Positions 23,784 to 31,325 of a stretch of DNA of 52,228 nucleotides are shown in pieces. The translations under genes and the position numbers were made by a program. Origin of the DNA: Nitrososphaerales archaeon. GTDB lineage: Archaea > Thermoproteota > Nitrososphaeria > Nitrososphaerales > Gagatemarchaeaceae. The DNA is taken from positions 1-52,228 of the forward strand of contig JASHUU010000063.1 of NCBI GenBank assembly GCA_030039795.1, in the 5' to 3' direction. Under the pieces are notes generated by a model, which worked only from the letters and a program-made list of their open reading frames with translations, had not been told where the DNA came from and searched no databases. The number at the start of each line of letters is the position of its first letter. The stretch's first letter is position 1.

Positions 23784-24509
23784 ATGTGGCTCGACTTCGA
23801 GAGGACCAAGCGGCCCAAATTCAAGGACCCAGTGATGATAGTCGCGGTCTCCACTTCGATGCCGCAGTACAGGGCCCTCTACTCCCAGGCCAGGGAGCTG
23901 GCCGAGTACCTGCTCAGGAAGATGGAGTTCGAAAGGATAGCGACGGTCCGGTCCTCGTCTTTCCCTCCCGAGGTGCTCGTGAGGGGCGACGGACTGGCGA
24001 CGCTGCCGGCGTGCCACTTCTACTCAGGGGGTACGACGCCGGGCCCGATCCTCTTCGCCGGGGACGCGAGCCCGATGGACGAGCAGCACGAGTTCGCGGA
24101 GTTCCTGCTCGGGTACTGCGAAGAAATCGGGGCCAAGGAGCTCTACTCCGTGGGAGCCCGGTGGGCGGACAACCCCGTCTCGCCGGAGGCCGAGCCGCAG
24201 CCGAACGGCTTCGCGACGGACGGGGTGGGCGTGGAGAATCTCAGAAGACATGGCGTGAACATTCTGTCCGAGGAGCCGGCGCCCTTTTTCTCGTCGATGG
24301 TCGTCGCCATGGCGAAGGAGAGAGGGATAAGGGGATACAAGCTGTCCGTGGACCACGGCGAGCCGAGCCCTCACGCCAGGTCGGTTGCCAAGCTGCTCGA
24401 GGTCCTGTCGGGCATGGCCGGATTCGACGTGGACCTGGAGGAGCTGAGGGCCCAGGCGAAGAAAGGGACCAAGCCGCCCAAGACGGGAGATGGCGGCGCA
24501 TACCACTGA
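23784..24509 (+). CDS. PAC2-family protein (proteasome assembly chaperone-like)
   Basis: 241 residues. Diagnostic segments are PGPILFAGDASPMDEQHEFAE (split here as ILFAGDASPM and EQHEFAE, about 92-108), GAKELYSVGARWADN (about 115-129) and the C-terminal GYKLSVDHGEPSPHARSVAKLLE. Archaeal PAC2 proteins (PbaA/PbaB-like and others) form assemblies that bind the proteasome or related chaperone complexes. The C-terminus here (KPPKTGDGGAYH) does not end in the classical HbYX motif, though it ends -AYH. Whether it docks on the proteasome is therefore open. It starts at ATG 23784. Confidence 0.85.
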   Translation: MWLDFERTKRPKFKDPVMIVAVSTSMPQYRALYSQARELAEYLLRKMEFERIATVRSSSFPPEVLVRGDGLATLPACHFYSGGTTPGPILFAGDASPMDEQHEFAEFLLGYCEEIGAKELYSVGARWADNPVSPEAEPQPNGFATDGVGVENLRRHGVNILSEEPAPFFSSMVVAMAKERGIRGYKLSVDHGEPSPHARSVAKLLEVLSGMAGFDVDLEELRAQAKKGTKPPKTGDGGAYH

Positions 24510-24556
24510 CCGTCCGTCGGCAGTGAGTCGGCGGTGGCCAGGCCCGCCACCGAGAT

Positions 24557-24564
24557 GTTTATCC
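24557..24564 (+). promoter_or_regulatory. TATA box for the HExxH protein
   Basis: GTTTATCC, about 27 nt before the ATG at 24587, consistent with a leaderless start. Confidence 0.6.
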
Positions 24565-24586
24565 GTCCGCGGCGCTCCGTCTGGGT

Positions 24587-25345
24587 ATGCCCGTACACGC
24601 GACGCGGACTGACAAGTCCCTCCAGAGCACGCTCGACTGGGCGATCGAGCGGATGAAGAGGAACGGATACGTCGTGAACTCCAGAGTGACTCTCGACGTC
24701 GAGCCCAACCTGGCGATAATGGGATACGCCAGGAAGGACGGACAGGTCCACCGGATAATGATATCCGAGTGGGCCCTGGACTCGGAGATGCTGGGCGGCC
24801 TCGTGCTGCACGAGCTGGCGCACATCTACTTCGCGGAGCGGGGCGCGTGCTCGCACGACGGGGAAGTCCTCGAAGAGGTGCTGGACGGGCTGCGCGAGAC
24901 TGACGGTCTCAGGACCAAGGAGACGGAGTACCTGGTGGACTCGTTCAACCACCTGCAGAACATCTTGGTGGACGACGTCGTGTTCAAGGTCATGGGAGAG
25001 AAGGAGAGGGAGATGGCGAAGAGGTTCTTCGCCGAGTGGGTCTCAGACAGGCCCTCGGGCGACCCCGCCGCCGACGCGGCCCTTCTTTCCAGGAACGCCT
25101 TCGCAGTCGCCTCCCTGAAGAGGAGGGGCCTGTTCGACGCGCAGAGCGAGATGTCATACAGGAACAAGGCATACGTTGCGGCCATGGGGCGCGACTCCGA
25201 GCAGGAGTTCGAGTGGCTGGAGGCGTTCCTCGAGAGGTCCGACCCGGACAGCGGGAGGAAGCGGTTCCGCGAGGACCTGGAGATGTACTTCGACAGGCTG
25301 CTGTCGCTCATGCGGTCTTCAACGAGGCTTGACGACCTTAGGTAG
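24587..25345 (+). CDS. Putative zinc metallopeptidase (HExxH)
   Basis: 252 residues. LVLHELAHIYFAERGACSHDGE (about 73-94 in total) contains HELAH, the zinc-binding and catalytic HExxH motif. A third ligand could be the downstream Glu or His in ACSHDGEVLEEV. A helical C-terminal domain follows. There is no signal peptide, so it is intracellular. I associate this type with an uncharacterised archaeal family (DUF5781-like); the name is from memory and unverified. The ATG at 24587 is leaderless after the TATA box at 24557. It overlaps the next gene's proposed start by 17 nt, suggesting coupled translation. Confidence 0.75.
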   Translation: MPVHATRTDKSLQSTLDWAIERMKRNGYVVNSRVTLDVEPNLAIMGYARKDGQVHRIMISEWALDSEMLGGLVLHELAHIYFAERGACSHDGEVLEEVLDGLRETDGLRTKETEYLVDSFNHLQNILVDDVVFKVMGEKEREMAKRFFAEWVSDRPSGDPAADAALLSRNAFAVASLKRRGLFDAQSEMSYRNKAYVAAMGRDSEQEFEWLEAFLERSDPDSGRKRFREDLEMYFDRLLSLMRSSTRLDDLR

Positions 25346-25847
25346 CGTACCCGCCCGGAAAGGGCCCAACTGGTCTAGCATCATAGTGATCGCCTCGATA
25401 AGCGGGGCGGTCATGTTCGGCGGGTACTATGGGTACCTGGCCTGGGCCAACGACTCGTTCCCCGCCCAGGTCAAGCCCTTCGCCGACTACGCGAACGTGA
25501 CGTCCTGGTACTTCAACGGGACGGAGTTCGCCTACCATGTGGAGTGGCTCAACTCGGGCTACCTCCCTGAGTTCGCGCAGCTCACCTCGCCCGACACGGA
25601 CGCCGCCAACTCGCCCGTGTGCAACGTGGGCGTTACGTCTGTGCAGGACGGCCAGGTCCTCTTCATGCCTTTCGCCCTGGGGCAGCCTTCGGGCGCGGTC
25701 CAGGACGCGTCGCTGTCGATAGCCGTGAAGAACCTAACCAGCGGAGCTGAGTTCACCATCGTGTACAACATAGCCAACGCCACGGCCGAGAACGGGGACA
25801 TACAGCCCGTCTCCCAGGCGTGCTATGAGCCCGCAGGCGTCGAGTAG
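25329..25847 (+). CDS. Signal-anchored extracytoplasmic protein of unknown function
   Basis: 172 residues from TTG 25329, inside the end of the preceding gene. A basic N-terminus (PARKGPNW) is followed by a membrane anchor (SSIIVIASISGAVMFGGYYG, about 14-33) and an exterior domain of about 135 residues. The domain carries several N-glycosylation sequons (NVT, NGT, NLT, NAT) and two Cys (SPVCNVG, SQACYEP) able to form one disulfide. The composition is Ser/Thr/Ala-rich and resembles a small beta-sandwich. No family was recognised. The start is uncertain because no ATG is available. The gene is convergent with the radical SAM gene. Confidence 0.65.
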   Translation: MTTLGSVPARKGPNWSSIIVIASISGAVMFGGYYGYLAWANDSFPAQVKPFADYANVTSWYFNGTEFAYHVEWLNSGYLPEFAQLTSPDTDAANSPVCNVGVTSVQDGQVLFMPFALGQPSGAVQDASLSIAVKNLTSGAEFTIVYNIANATAENGDIQPVSQACYEPAGVE

Positions 25848-25947
25848 AAGGCGCCGAAAAGCTCCTGATGAAGGATGAGGGCGTCCTGCCGCGGCGCCGG
25901 CGTATGGGAGCCTCCTGGCTTCGTTTAGGGCGCTGACACTTGAGAGA

Positions 25948-25962
25948 CGCTTCGCTGAAGCG
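25948..25962. terminator. Short GC hairpin between convergent genes
   Basis: CGCTTC and GAAGCG are separated by 3 nt, in the 133-bp gap between the converging genes ending at 25847 and 25981. The placement suits a bidirectional terminator or 3'-end structure. No T-run follows, so its strength is uncertain. Confidence 0.35.
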
Positions 25963-25980
25963 GTAGAGCGCCTGTGCTGC

Positions 25981-27654
25981 TTAGGTTCCCGTTATTGGCT
26001 GGATAGGCAGAGGCTCGCCGTGCTCGCCTGCAGCGCACCCGCAGCCTTGGACGTGGCCGCCGCGCCTGAGTGTCCCTCTGTATAGCCCGGCCTCCAGCTT
26101 CCTCCCGGTCTTTGCTTCCCACTGCTCGATGGGCATGCCGTACTTCTGCTGGATCCTGTCTCTGTACCATTCGGGGATGACGTTGAAGGAGCAGAACGGT
26201 ATGATCCTCAGGTCAGGCGTCAGGTAGTGGATGTCGCACCTCTGGAGCCTCTCCTCGTCCTGATTGTACTTGTCCTGGAAGTGCATCATTCCTAGGAACA
26301 TGCTCTTCAGGTGGAACTGGCCTACCGAGGCGTAGTCGTGCTTGACCAGGGCGTCTGTCAGCAACTTCGCGAAGCTCAGGCTCTTCGGCTGCTTCTCCTT
26401 GTCGACGAACGAGGAGATCCTCGTGAGGACCTTCGCCGCGACTATGTACCTGTTGGTGCCGTTGTAGATTTCCTCGCTCTTCTCGTCCAGGTACTCGATG
26501 AGGCCTGGTATGTCCACGAACTGCGGCAGCGGGACGAGCTTCCTCCTGTCGGGGTCGTTGAAGACGTAGGTCCCCGCCCCGCATGCGAAGTGTATCGACA
26601 GCTCGTACTGCTCCTTCTTTGTGAAGGCCTCGATGAACCCTGTGACCGGCGAGCAGGAAGGCACCGGGAACCAGCCGTCCTTGGGTATCTCGCCGTTGGT
26701 CTGCTCTTCTATCCTCTCTATGCAGTCTGGAATCGTGATCCTGTACTTCGCGCGCTCGGTCTTGGTGAGCCTGCCCGTCAGCGAGACTGGCTGGAAGTTG
26801 ACCGCATGGACTGTGTCTATGTTGTTCTGGCCGAAGCGTATGATGCCGCCCAGCTCGTGATCGTTTATCGACTTTATCACCGTCGGGACGAGGACGACGC
26901 CTAGGCCCACTCTGCGGCAGGCTTCGATAGCGTAGGGCGCCTCCCAGTGGTTCTTCGGGTTGGTCTTCGGCGTGACGCCGTCGAAGCTCATGTAGAGGTT
27001 GGAGACGCCGGCCTGCTTCAGCCGGCCAGCCAGGGGGGCGTCCAGAGCGAGGTTGATGCCGTTGGTGTTGAGCTGGATGTGGTCGACGCCTTCTTCCTTC
27101 ATTATCCTGATTATCGTTGGGAGGTCTTCCCTGATGGTGGGCTCGCCGCCGGTTATCTGGACCGAGTTGCCTGCCACGGGCCTCTCTGCCTTCAGGGAGC
27201 GGGCCATCTCTCTTATCTGGTCGAGGGTCGGCTCGTAGACGTACGCCCCTTCCAGACCCTTCTTGACGTAGAAGAAGCAGTACCAGCATGTCAGGTCGCA
27301 TCTGTTCGTGACTATGATGTTGGACAGGCCGGTGTGAGACAGGTGGTTGGAGCACAGGCCGCAGTTGGCAGGGCACGAGCAGACGTCCAGCGGGACGTTA
27401 GCGGCGTGCGTCCCCTTGCCGTCCTTCCAATAGCGCGAGAACTTGCTGTACATCTCGTAGGACCCGAAGTAGAGTTCCTCGGTCTCACCGTGCTCCGGAC
27501 AGGTCTTCGTCATCCAGACCTTGTTCTCCCGCTCAAACACTATGGCGGGGAGGATTTTGTTGCAGTCAGGGCAGATGGACTGGGTCTGCCGTATGAAATT
27601 CCCCTTCGAGCCCTGCTTTCTTAGCTCTAGACTCACGTCTGCGATTTGGGCCAT
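25981..27654 (-). CDS. Radical SAM enzyme, tetraether lipid synthase (Tes)-like
   Basis: 557 residues from ATG 27654. Cys order: a rubredoxin-like site (C28-x2-C31 and C52 in TCPEHG), an auxiliary cluster motif CSCPANCGLC (C92, C94, C98, C101), the radical SAM motif CDLTCWYC (C119-x3-C123-x2-C126), then QITGGEPT and further Cys in PSCSPV, FACGAG, QRCDIHY and PFCSFN. This layout of N-terminal Cys sites ahead of the SAM motif fits Tes, the enzyme that joins two archaeol chains into GDGT membrane lipids. GDGTs are the main lipids of Thaumarchaeota. The frame is open upstream to 27786, but that would include the TATA-like box at 27687. Other Tes paralogues exist, so the exact reaction is inferred. 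Confidence 0.8.
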   Translation of the reverse strand: MAQIADVSLELRKQGSKGNFIRQTQSICPDCNKILPAIVFERENKVWMTKTCPEHGETEELYFGSYEMYSKFSRYWKDGKGTHAANVPLDVCSCPANCGLCSNHLSHTGLSNIIVTNRCDLTCWYCFFYVKKGLEGAYVYEPTLDQIREMARSLKAERPVAGNSVQITGGEPTIREDLPTIIRIMKEEGVDHIQLNTNGINLALDAPLAGRLKQAGVSNLYMSFDGVTPKTNPKNHWEAPYAIEACRRVGLGVVLVPTVIKSINDHELGGIIRFGQNNIDTVHAVNFQPVSLTGRLTKTERAKYRITIPDCIERIEEQTNGEIPKDGWFPVPSCSPVTGFIEAFTKKEQYELSIHFACGAGTYVFNDPDRRKLVPLPQFVDIPGLIEYLDEKSEEIYNGTNRYIVAAKVLTRISSFVDKEKQPKSLSFAKLLTDALVKHDYASVGQFHLKSMFLGMMHFQDKYNQDEERLQRCDIHYLTPDLRIIPFCSFNVIPEWYRDRIQQKYGMPIEQWEAKTGRKLEAGLYRGTLRRGGHVQGCGCAAGEHGEPLPIQPITGT

Positions 27655-27686
27655 TCTAAGCCGCTTGTCGGAAGCCTCCCAGGAAA

Positions 27687-27694
27687 AGAATATA
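27687..27694 (-). promoter_or_regulatory. TATA box of the Tes-like gene
   Basis: On the minus strand it reads TTATATTC, about 36 nt before the ATG at 27654. A GGGAGG purine run lies in between. The same AT-rich patch may serve the divergent TrmB gene. Confidence 0.55.
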
Positions 27695-27755
27695 AGCATT
27701 TTAACTTCCCCGAGGGTGAGAAGTAAATGCACGATGCTTCTGGGAGCGGCGTGGA

Positions 27756-28520
27756 GTGAGCCTGGGCGACAGGGCTGAGGACGCACTCGAAGGGCTGGGG
27801 CTCAACGGCAGCGAGATCAAGGCATATGTGGTCCTCCTCAGAGGAGGCACGATGACCGCGAGCGACGTGAGCAGGGAGGCGCGCATCCCGTACTCGAAGG
27901 TCTACGAGGCTCTGGAAGGCCTCCACAGGCGAGGATGGGTGGAGGTGCAGAAGAGCAGGCCGATTGTGTACACCGCGAAGCCTCCGGACACCGCGCTGGA
28001 GGAGCTGAAGTCGAGGCAGGAGACGGAGAGGAAGGAAAGAGAGCAGCTCGCGCTCGACGAACTGATGAGGATATACGTCAGCAGAGGGGAGCAGGAGAAG
28101 CCGGACATCTGGATCATGAGAGGGACGAACGAAATCCTCTCGAGGGTGAAGAATCTCCTCCTGAACTGCAGGAGCGAGCTGCTGATAGCACTCCCTGAGC
28201 AGCTCCTCCCCTTCACGGAGAGGATGGAGCCCATACTGGGCACCCTGAGGGAGAAGGGGGTGAGGACGCTTGTCCTGACGGGCCCCGAGCTCCCGGCTGG
28301 AAGCTCCGAGCAGCTCTCGAGGTACGCAGAGATAAGGCTGAGGAAGACGATGTATGGTGGAGGCCTGGTCTCGGACTCGAGGGAGGTGGTCCTCCTGCTA
28401 GGAGGGGGAGATCAGAGCGCCCTTCCGCTCGCGATATGGGCGTCTCACCCAGGATTGGCTGGATTTGCCAAAGACTATTTCGAGTTCCTGTGGAGCTCAC
28501 CGGGGACCTACAAGCCATGA
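27756..28520 (+). CDS. TrmB-family transcription regulator
   Basis: 254 residues. The N-terminal winged helix (LGLNGSEIKAYVVLLRGGTMTASDVSREARIPYSKVYEALEGL in consecutive parts, about 12-55) is of TrmB type. It is followed by a coiled-coil-like helix (ETERKEREQLALDELM, about 89-104) and a C-terminal PLD-like sensor domain (IWIMRGTNEILSRVKNLL onward). TrmB proteins usually sense sugars or metabolites. It starts at GTG 27756. It is divergent from the Tes-like gene across about 100 bp, so it may regulate lipid synthesis; that is an inference from position only. Confidence 0.85.
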   Translation: MSLGDRAEDALEGLGLNGSEIKAYVVLLRGGTMTASDVSREARIPYSKVYEALEGLHRRGWVEVQKSRPIVYTAKPPDTALEELKSRQETERKEREQLALDELMRIYVSRGEQEKPDIWIMRGTNEILSRVKNLLLNCRSELLIALPEQLLPFTERMEPILGTLREKGVRTLVLTGPELPAGSSEQLSRYAEIRLRKTMYGGGLVSDSREVVLLLGGGDQSALPLAIWASHPGLAGFAKDYFEFLWSSPGTYKP

Positions 28521-28882
28521 CGAGTGGCGCGGCCGGTAGGGAGGACGACCTAGTAAGGAGGCTGGGGTCAGAAGCTGGGCTCTCGAAGGACGAGGCCCTC
28601 GCCTATCTGGAGCTGCTCCGCAAGGGGTCGGTCCCAAAGAGCGACGGCGCGGGAAGCGCCGGCAGGCTGCTCGGGCTGGGGATGGCGATTGTCTCCGGGG
28701 ACGGAAAGCGGCTGGTCCCAGTCCACCCGAGGCTGGGCGTGGCCAACCAATACAGGACGTGGAGGGAGGCGGCGGTGAGAGAGATCAACGAGAGGAGGAT
28801 GAGGACGGACAGGCTAATACTGGAGCTGATCCCCGTCTACGAGGCCGCAATGGAGAAAAGGGCGAAGAGCGAGGGAGCCTAG
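28517..28882 (+). CDS. Short TrmB-like winged-helix protein
   Basis: 121 residues from ATG 28517, overlapping the stop of the TrmB gene (ATGA). The first part (LVRRLGSEAGLSKDEALAYLELLRKGSVP, about 15-43) repeats the TrmB helix pattern, but the recognition helix and wing are degenerate. The rest is a helical tail with many Arg and Glu. No sensor domain is present. It may be a shortened paralogue that pairs with its neighbour as a heterodimer or antagonist. This is inferred from the overlap and similarity. Confidence 0.65.
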   Translation: MTSGAAGREDDLVRRLGSEAGLSKDEALAYLELLRKGSVPKSDGAGSAGRLLGLGMAIVSGDGKRLVPVHPRLGVANQYRTWREAAVREINERRMRTDRLILELIPVYEAAMEKRAKSEGA

Positions 28883-28886
28883 AGAG

Positions 28887-29315
28887 ATGGCTGAGCCGGC
28901 CCACGAGCACGAGATAGTGTTCTACGGCATGGTCAACGTGAACAGGGACAGCTACCTTCAGGGCGTGGTCGACGTCTGGAGGTGCAGGGGGTGCAAGAAG
29001 CTGTTCTGCGACGACAAGAGGTACGGGGAGCCGCTGAAGGCCAGCGTGGGCTTCGAACAGGTCCCCGAGGACGAGGAGTGGGGGATCCTGACATGCACCA
29101 CCCAGAGGGACGTCTTCATGAACAGCCTTGGCGTGAAGCCGGGCAAGCGCCTGACTCACGCGTGCCGGAGCGGCGAGGTGCACGAGTTCACGGTCACGTC
29201 TGACTACTCACTTGTCCCGGACGTCCAGATGCCCATCCACAGGCTCTTCCTTGTGAAGGACAACATCAACAAGCACATCGAAGCGGGCTACTACAGGCTG
29301 ACCCTGGTAAAATGA
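28887..29315 (+). CDS. Unknown protein with CxxC knuckle
   Basis: 142 residues, family not recognised. One zinc-knuckle-like pair (WRCRGCKKLFCDD, about 31-43) and two later Cys (ILTCTTQR, HACRSGE) could complete a metal site. The remainder is beta-rich (EIVFYGMVNVNRDSYLQG, EFTVTSDYSLVPDVQ). It starts at ATG 28887, 4 nt after the TrmB-like gene, and overlaps the next gene's start, so it belongs to the regulator operon. No membrane segment. Confidence 0.65.
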   Translation: MAEPAHEHEIVFYGMVNVNRDSYLQGVVDVWRCRGCKKLFCDDKRYGEPLKASVGFEQVPEDEEWGILTCTTQRDVFMNSLGVKPGKRLTHACRSGEVHEFTVTSDYSLVPDVQMPIHRLFLVKDNINKHIEAGYYRLTLVK

Positions 29316-29677
29316 ACACTCTGAGGGCGTCCGCCGCGGGCGCGGGCCTGCTCGGCGGCGCACTGGCTTCGTACGTGGGGTACGCGTCTCGCGCTTCATT
29401 CGGAGCGCATGTCCTGTTGGTCGCCCTGGGGGTCGCCCTCGTGGCAGACTCGGCTGTCTGCCTCTTCGGGTGGAGGACCGCTTTCGCCGGATCCGCCGCG
29501 CTGTCGGCCCTGCTCGTGGCTGTTGCGATCGCGGCATGGGGGAGTTCGCTCTCGGCCGCACAGTCGGCGACCGTAGCCGTGGCCTCAGCGAGCGTCTTGC
29601 TCGCCCTCCTCGCCTTCAGGTCCTCCTCGAGCATCCCGGAGCAGGCGAACCCGATGAACCTCCCAGTGTTCGGTTAG
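29312..29677 (+). CDS. Small four-helix membrane protein of unknown function
   Basis: 121 residues with about four hydrophobic helices rich in Ala, Leu, Val and Ser (AGLLGGALASYVGYASR; HVLLVALGVALVADSAVCLFG; AGSAALSALLVAVAIAAWGS; ATVAVASASVLLALLAF) and a short polar tail. No charged residues occur inside the helices, so it is not an obvious transporter. ATG 29312 overlaps the upstream stop. It ends in a 4-nt convergent overlap with DUF309. The composition alone could be mimicked by a GC-rich shadow frame, but the start overlap and helix periodicity argue for a real gene. Confidence 0.6.
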   Translation: MNTLRASAAGAGLLGGALASYVGYASRASFGAHVLLVALGVALVADSAVCLFGWRTAFAGSAALSALLVAVAIAAWGSSLSAAQSATVAVASASVLLALLAFRSSSSIPEQANPMNLPVFG

Positions 29678-30234
29678 ATCTCGAAGGTCGTGAAGAAACC
29701 GGAGCTCAGGATGCCGTCGGCCCTCCCCCTGAGGGCCTGGAGGTCTATCCCGCGGTACTCAGGCTCAGGCACGTCAAGGAGCTTCATGGCCCTCCTCAGG
29801 ACGCCGAGCGCGACCTCGTCCTCGCCCTTCTGGTGGTGGACGAAGGCGGCGCATACAAGTATCACTCCCTGGAGCACGAGCTTCTCTTCGCCTTTCTTCT
29901 GTCTCCAGAGGCCCTCGAGGACTTCGTGGCACTCCCAGTATCTCTCCGAGTTGAAGTACCCGCGAGCCTCGGCGATCACGCCGCGTTCCGGCTTGTGGGC
30001 GGCGGCCACGTTGAGGTCCGTGCTGGACTCGACCGTGTAGAGCGGGCGGAGGACCGAGAGGAACATCTCGAAGTCGGCCGCGGTCGGCACGAACACGTCA
30101 ATCTCGAGAGAGCCTCGCGACGTCCACTTTGGGTTGCGGACGTCGGCGCCGGTCGTCTTCGCCAGGGACCTTACCGAGCCCAGGAAATTGTCCTTCGAAG
30201 GGTCTGAAGACGCGAGCCTTATGAGGTATCGCAC
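29674..30234 (-). CDS. DUF309-domain protein
   Basis: 186 residues. The C-terminal half carries the DUF309 signature: GYFNSERYWECHEVLEGLWR (about 92-111) and LVLQGVILVCAAFVHHQKG (about 119-137), with the conserved E-x2-E-x-L-E and H residues. The N-terminal half is an extra alpha/beta domain (SVRSLAKTTGADVRNPKW, IDVFVPTAADFEMFLSVL), perhaps RNA- or ligand-binding. The function of DUF309 is not established. Leaderless GTG at 30234, 28 nt after the TATA box at 30259. Confidence 0.85.
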   Translation of the reverse strand: MRYLIRLASSDPSKDNFLGSVRSLAKTTGADVRNPKWTSRGSLEIDVFVPTAADFEMFLSVLRPLYTVESSTDLNVAAAHKPERGVIAEARGYFNSERYWECHEVLEGLWRQKKGEEKLVLQGVILVCAAFVHHQKGEDEVALGVLRRAMKLLDVPEPEYRGIDLQALRGRADGILSSGFFTTFEI

Positions 30235-30258
30235 GGGCGGCCGTCACTGTTGCAACCC

Positions 30259-30267
30259 TTTAATTTT
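30259..30267 (-). promoter_or_regulatory. TATA box of the DUF309 gene
   Basis: On the minus strand it reads AAATTAAAG, about 28 nt before the GTG at 30234. Confidence 0.55.
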
Positions 30268-30277
30268 GGGCAGAACC

Positions 30278-30383
30278 CCCGCGGCGTGTGGGCAATGACC
30301 GGAATAGCCCGATTGACTTCGTGAGAAGGATCTTGAGTAGGTGAGCCCACGACTCGCAAAACCCTGTATCGACGCCCCGCGGG
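30278..30383. other. Nested inverted repeats, possible structured RNA or regulatory element
   Basis: CCCGCGG (30278-30284) pairs with CCGCGGG (30377-30383), and CGT/ACG extends it past a 2-nt bulge. GTGGGC (30288-30293) then pairs with GCCCAC (30345-30350). Inside lies CTTC-GTGA-GAAG (30317-30328), a GNRA-capped hairpin. It sits in the 200-bp gap between two outward-facing promoters, so which promoter would transcribe it is unclear. Confidence 0.4.
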
Positions 30384-30389
30384 AATTAG

Positions 30390-30397
30390 TTTATAAC
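30390..30397 (+). promoter_or_regulatory. TATA box for the 30435 gene
   Basis: TTTATAAC, about 41 nt before the ATG at 30435, giving a leader of roughly 15 nt. Confidence 0.6.
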
Positions 30398-30434
30398 GTG
30401 TGAGAGGGGCGCCGCGTTTGGGTGTCGTTTCCCA

Positions 30435-30929
30435 ATGGAGCTGGACATCACGTGCAACCTCGAGCGCTTCCGAAGGTTCCTGATCGGAAGCACCTGCAGG
30501 AGCTTCATTCCCGAGTCATATCTCCGCGACCCTGAGGTCTTTCCCGAGAAACAGGGAGACCAGGGCTCGATCTACGTCGAGGCCGTGGATAAGGTCGACC
30601 TGAAGAAGATCAGAGACATCACGTTCATCAACGCGAGAGACGTGCTGGGGATAATCTACACCTCGAAGAGCGGGAACACCAAGCTGAAGTGGCGTGAACT
30701 GCGGGGAAGGATAGGCAGGCTGACCGGGGAAGCGTCTACGAACTCGATGGTCAACCTCTCGATGGCGAGGGTGATTTCCCCTGACGAACTCGAGTCGCTG
30801 ATGTCGGGGGAGGTGAGCCAGGGGGAGGGAGGAGCGGCCGAGACTGCCGAGGAGGCCAAAGGGGAGGCACCCGAGGCGGAGACGGAGCCCCCGGCAGACG
30901 CGACGAGCGAACCAGACGTTTCCGTCTGA
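30435..30929 (+). CDS. Unknown protein with long acidic tail
   Basis: 164 residues. Residues 1-115 form a compact alpha/beta domain of unknown family (MELDITCNLERFRRFLIGS; SIYVEAVDKVDLKKIRDI; NMVNLSMARVISPDEL-like end). The last 45 residues are Glu/Ala/Pro-rich, strongly acidic and surely disordered. Acidic tails of this kind occur on proteins that dock to nucleic-acid-binding partners. It is single-gene and has its own TATA box. No signal peptide. Function unknown. Confidence 0.7.
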   Translation: MELDITCNLERFRRFLIGSTCRSFIPESYLRDPEVFPEKQGDQGSIYVEAVDKVDLKKIRDITFINARDVLGIIYTSKSGNTKLKWRELRGRIGRLTGEASTNSMVNLSMARVISPDELESLMSGEVSQGEGGAAETAEEAKGEAPEAETEPPADATSEPDVSV

Positions 30930-30955
30930 GTTTTCGTGTGCAAACGGGACTATCG

Positions 30956-30963
30956 CTTTATAG
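30956..30963 (+). promoter_or_regulatory. TATA box for the arcadin-1-like gene
   Basis: CTTTATAG, 26-27 nt before ATG 30986. It selects that start over the upstream in-frame ATG 30938. Confidence 0.65.
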
Positions 30964-30985
30964 CGCCCCGCGTCGCATGGGTCCT

Positions 30986-31321
30986 ATGGCCAGAGTGAAG
31001 GTCAACAGAATCAGCAGCGTGACCGACCCTTCGACCGGGCTACCCGCCAAGCAGATAGAGCTGGTCGAGGTGAGAGACGCGCGCAGACCTGACATGTACT
31101 CCGTAAACGACGAGGCACGCGTCGTCCAGGGGATGGTGTCCCAGCTTCAGGCCATGGGGCTGATGCCCCAGATCAGGGAGTTCGGGTTCTCCAAGGTCGT
31201 GATGACCCTTACAGAGACCGAGTACGACCTCTTCGGCGTCAGACTCGACGTGAACGAGGTCTACGAGCTTGAAATCCGGAACGCGTCAATCACGCTGAGG
31301 AAGGTCACGGAGGGGACGTAG
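30986..31321 (+). CDS. Small protein, possibly arcadin-1-like
   Basis: 111 residues from the leaderless ATG 30986. The start ARVKVNRISSVTDPSTGLPAK, then QIELVEVRD, VVQGMVSQLQAMGLMPQ and YELEIRNASITLRKV, gives a two-layer beta-rich domain. The pattern (KV.KI..VDP.TG ... IELVEVR ... SQLQAMGL) reminds me of arcadin-1, a partner of the archaeal actin crenactin, but I recall that family only roughly. No actin-like gene is in the window. It is followed after 4 nt by the peroxiredoxin, probably co-transcribed. Confidence 0.6.
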   Translation: MARVKVNRISSVTDPSTGLPAKQIELVEVRDARRPDMYSVNDEARVVQGMVSQLQAMGLMPQIREFGFSKVVMTLTETEYDLFGVRLDVNEVYELEIRNASITLRKVTEGT

Positions 31322-31325
31322 GAGG

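Noticed and set aside
25864-25936. Possible C/D box RNA (TGATGA ... CTGA)
   Set aside because: The boxes are about 70 nt apart, internal D' and C' boxes are missing, and no terminal stem was found.
25935-25985. tRNA-like stretch (GCTGAAGCGGTAGAGCGCC)
   Set aside because: It resembles a D arm, but no acceptor pairing or T arm (GGTTCGAATC) follows, because the radical SAM gene begins at once. The hairpin explains the similarity.
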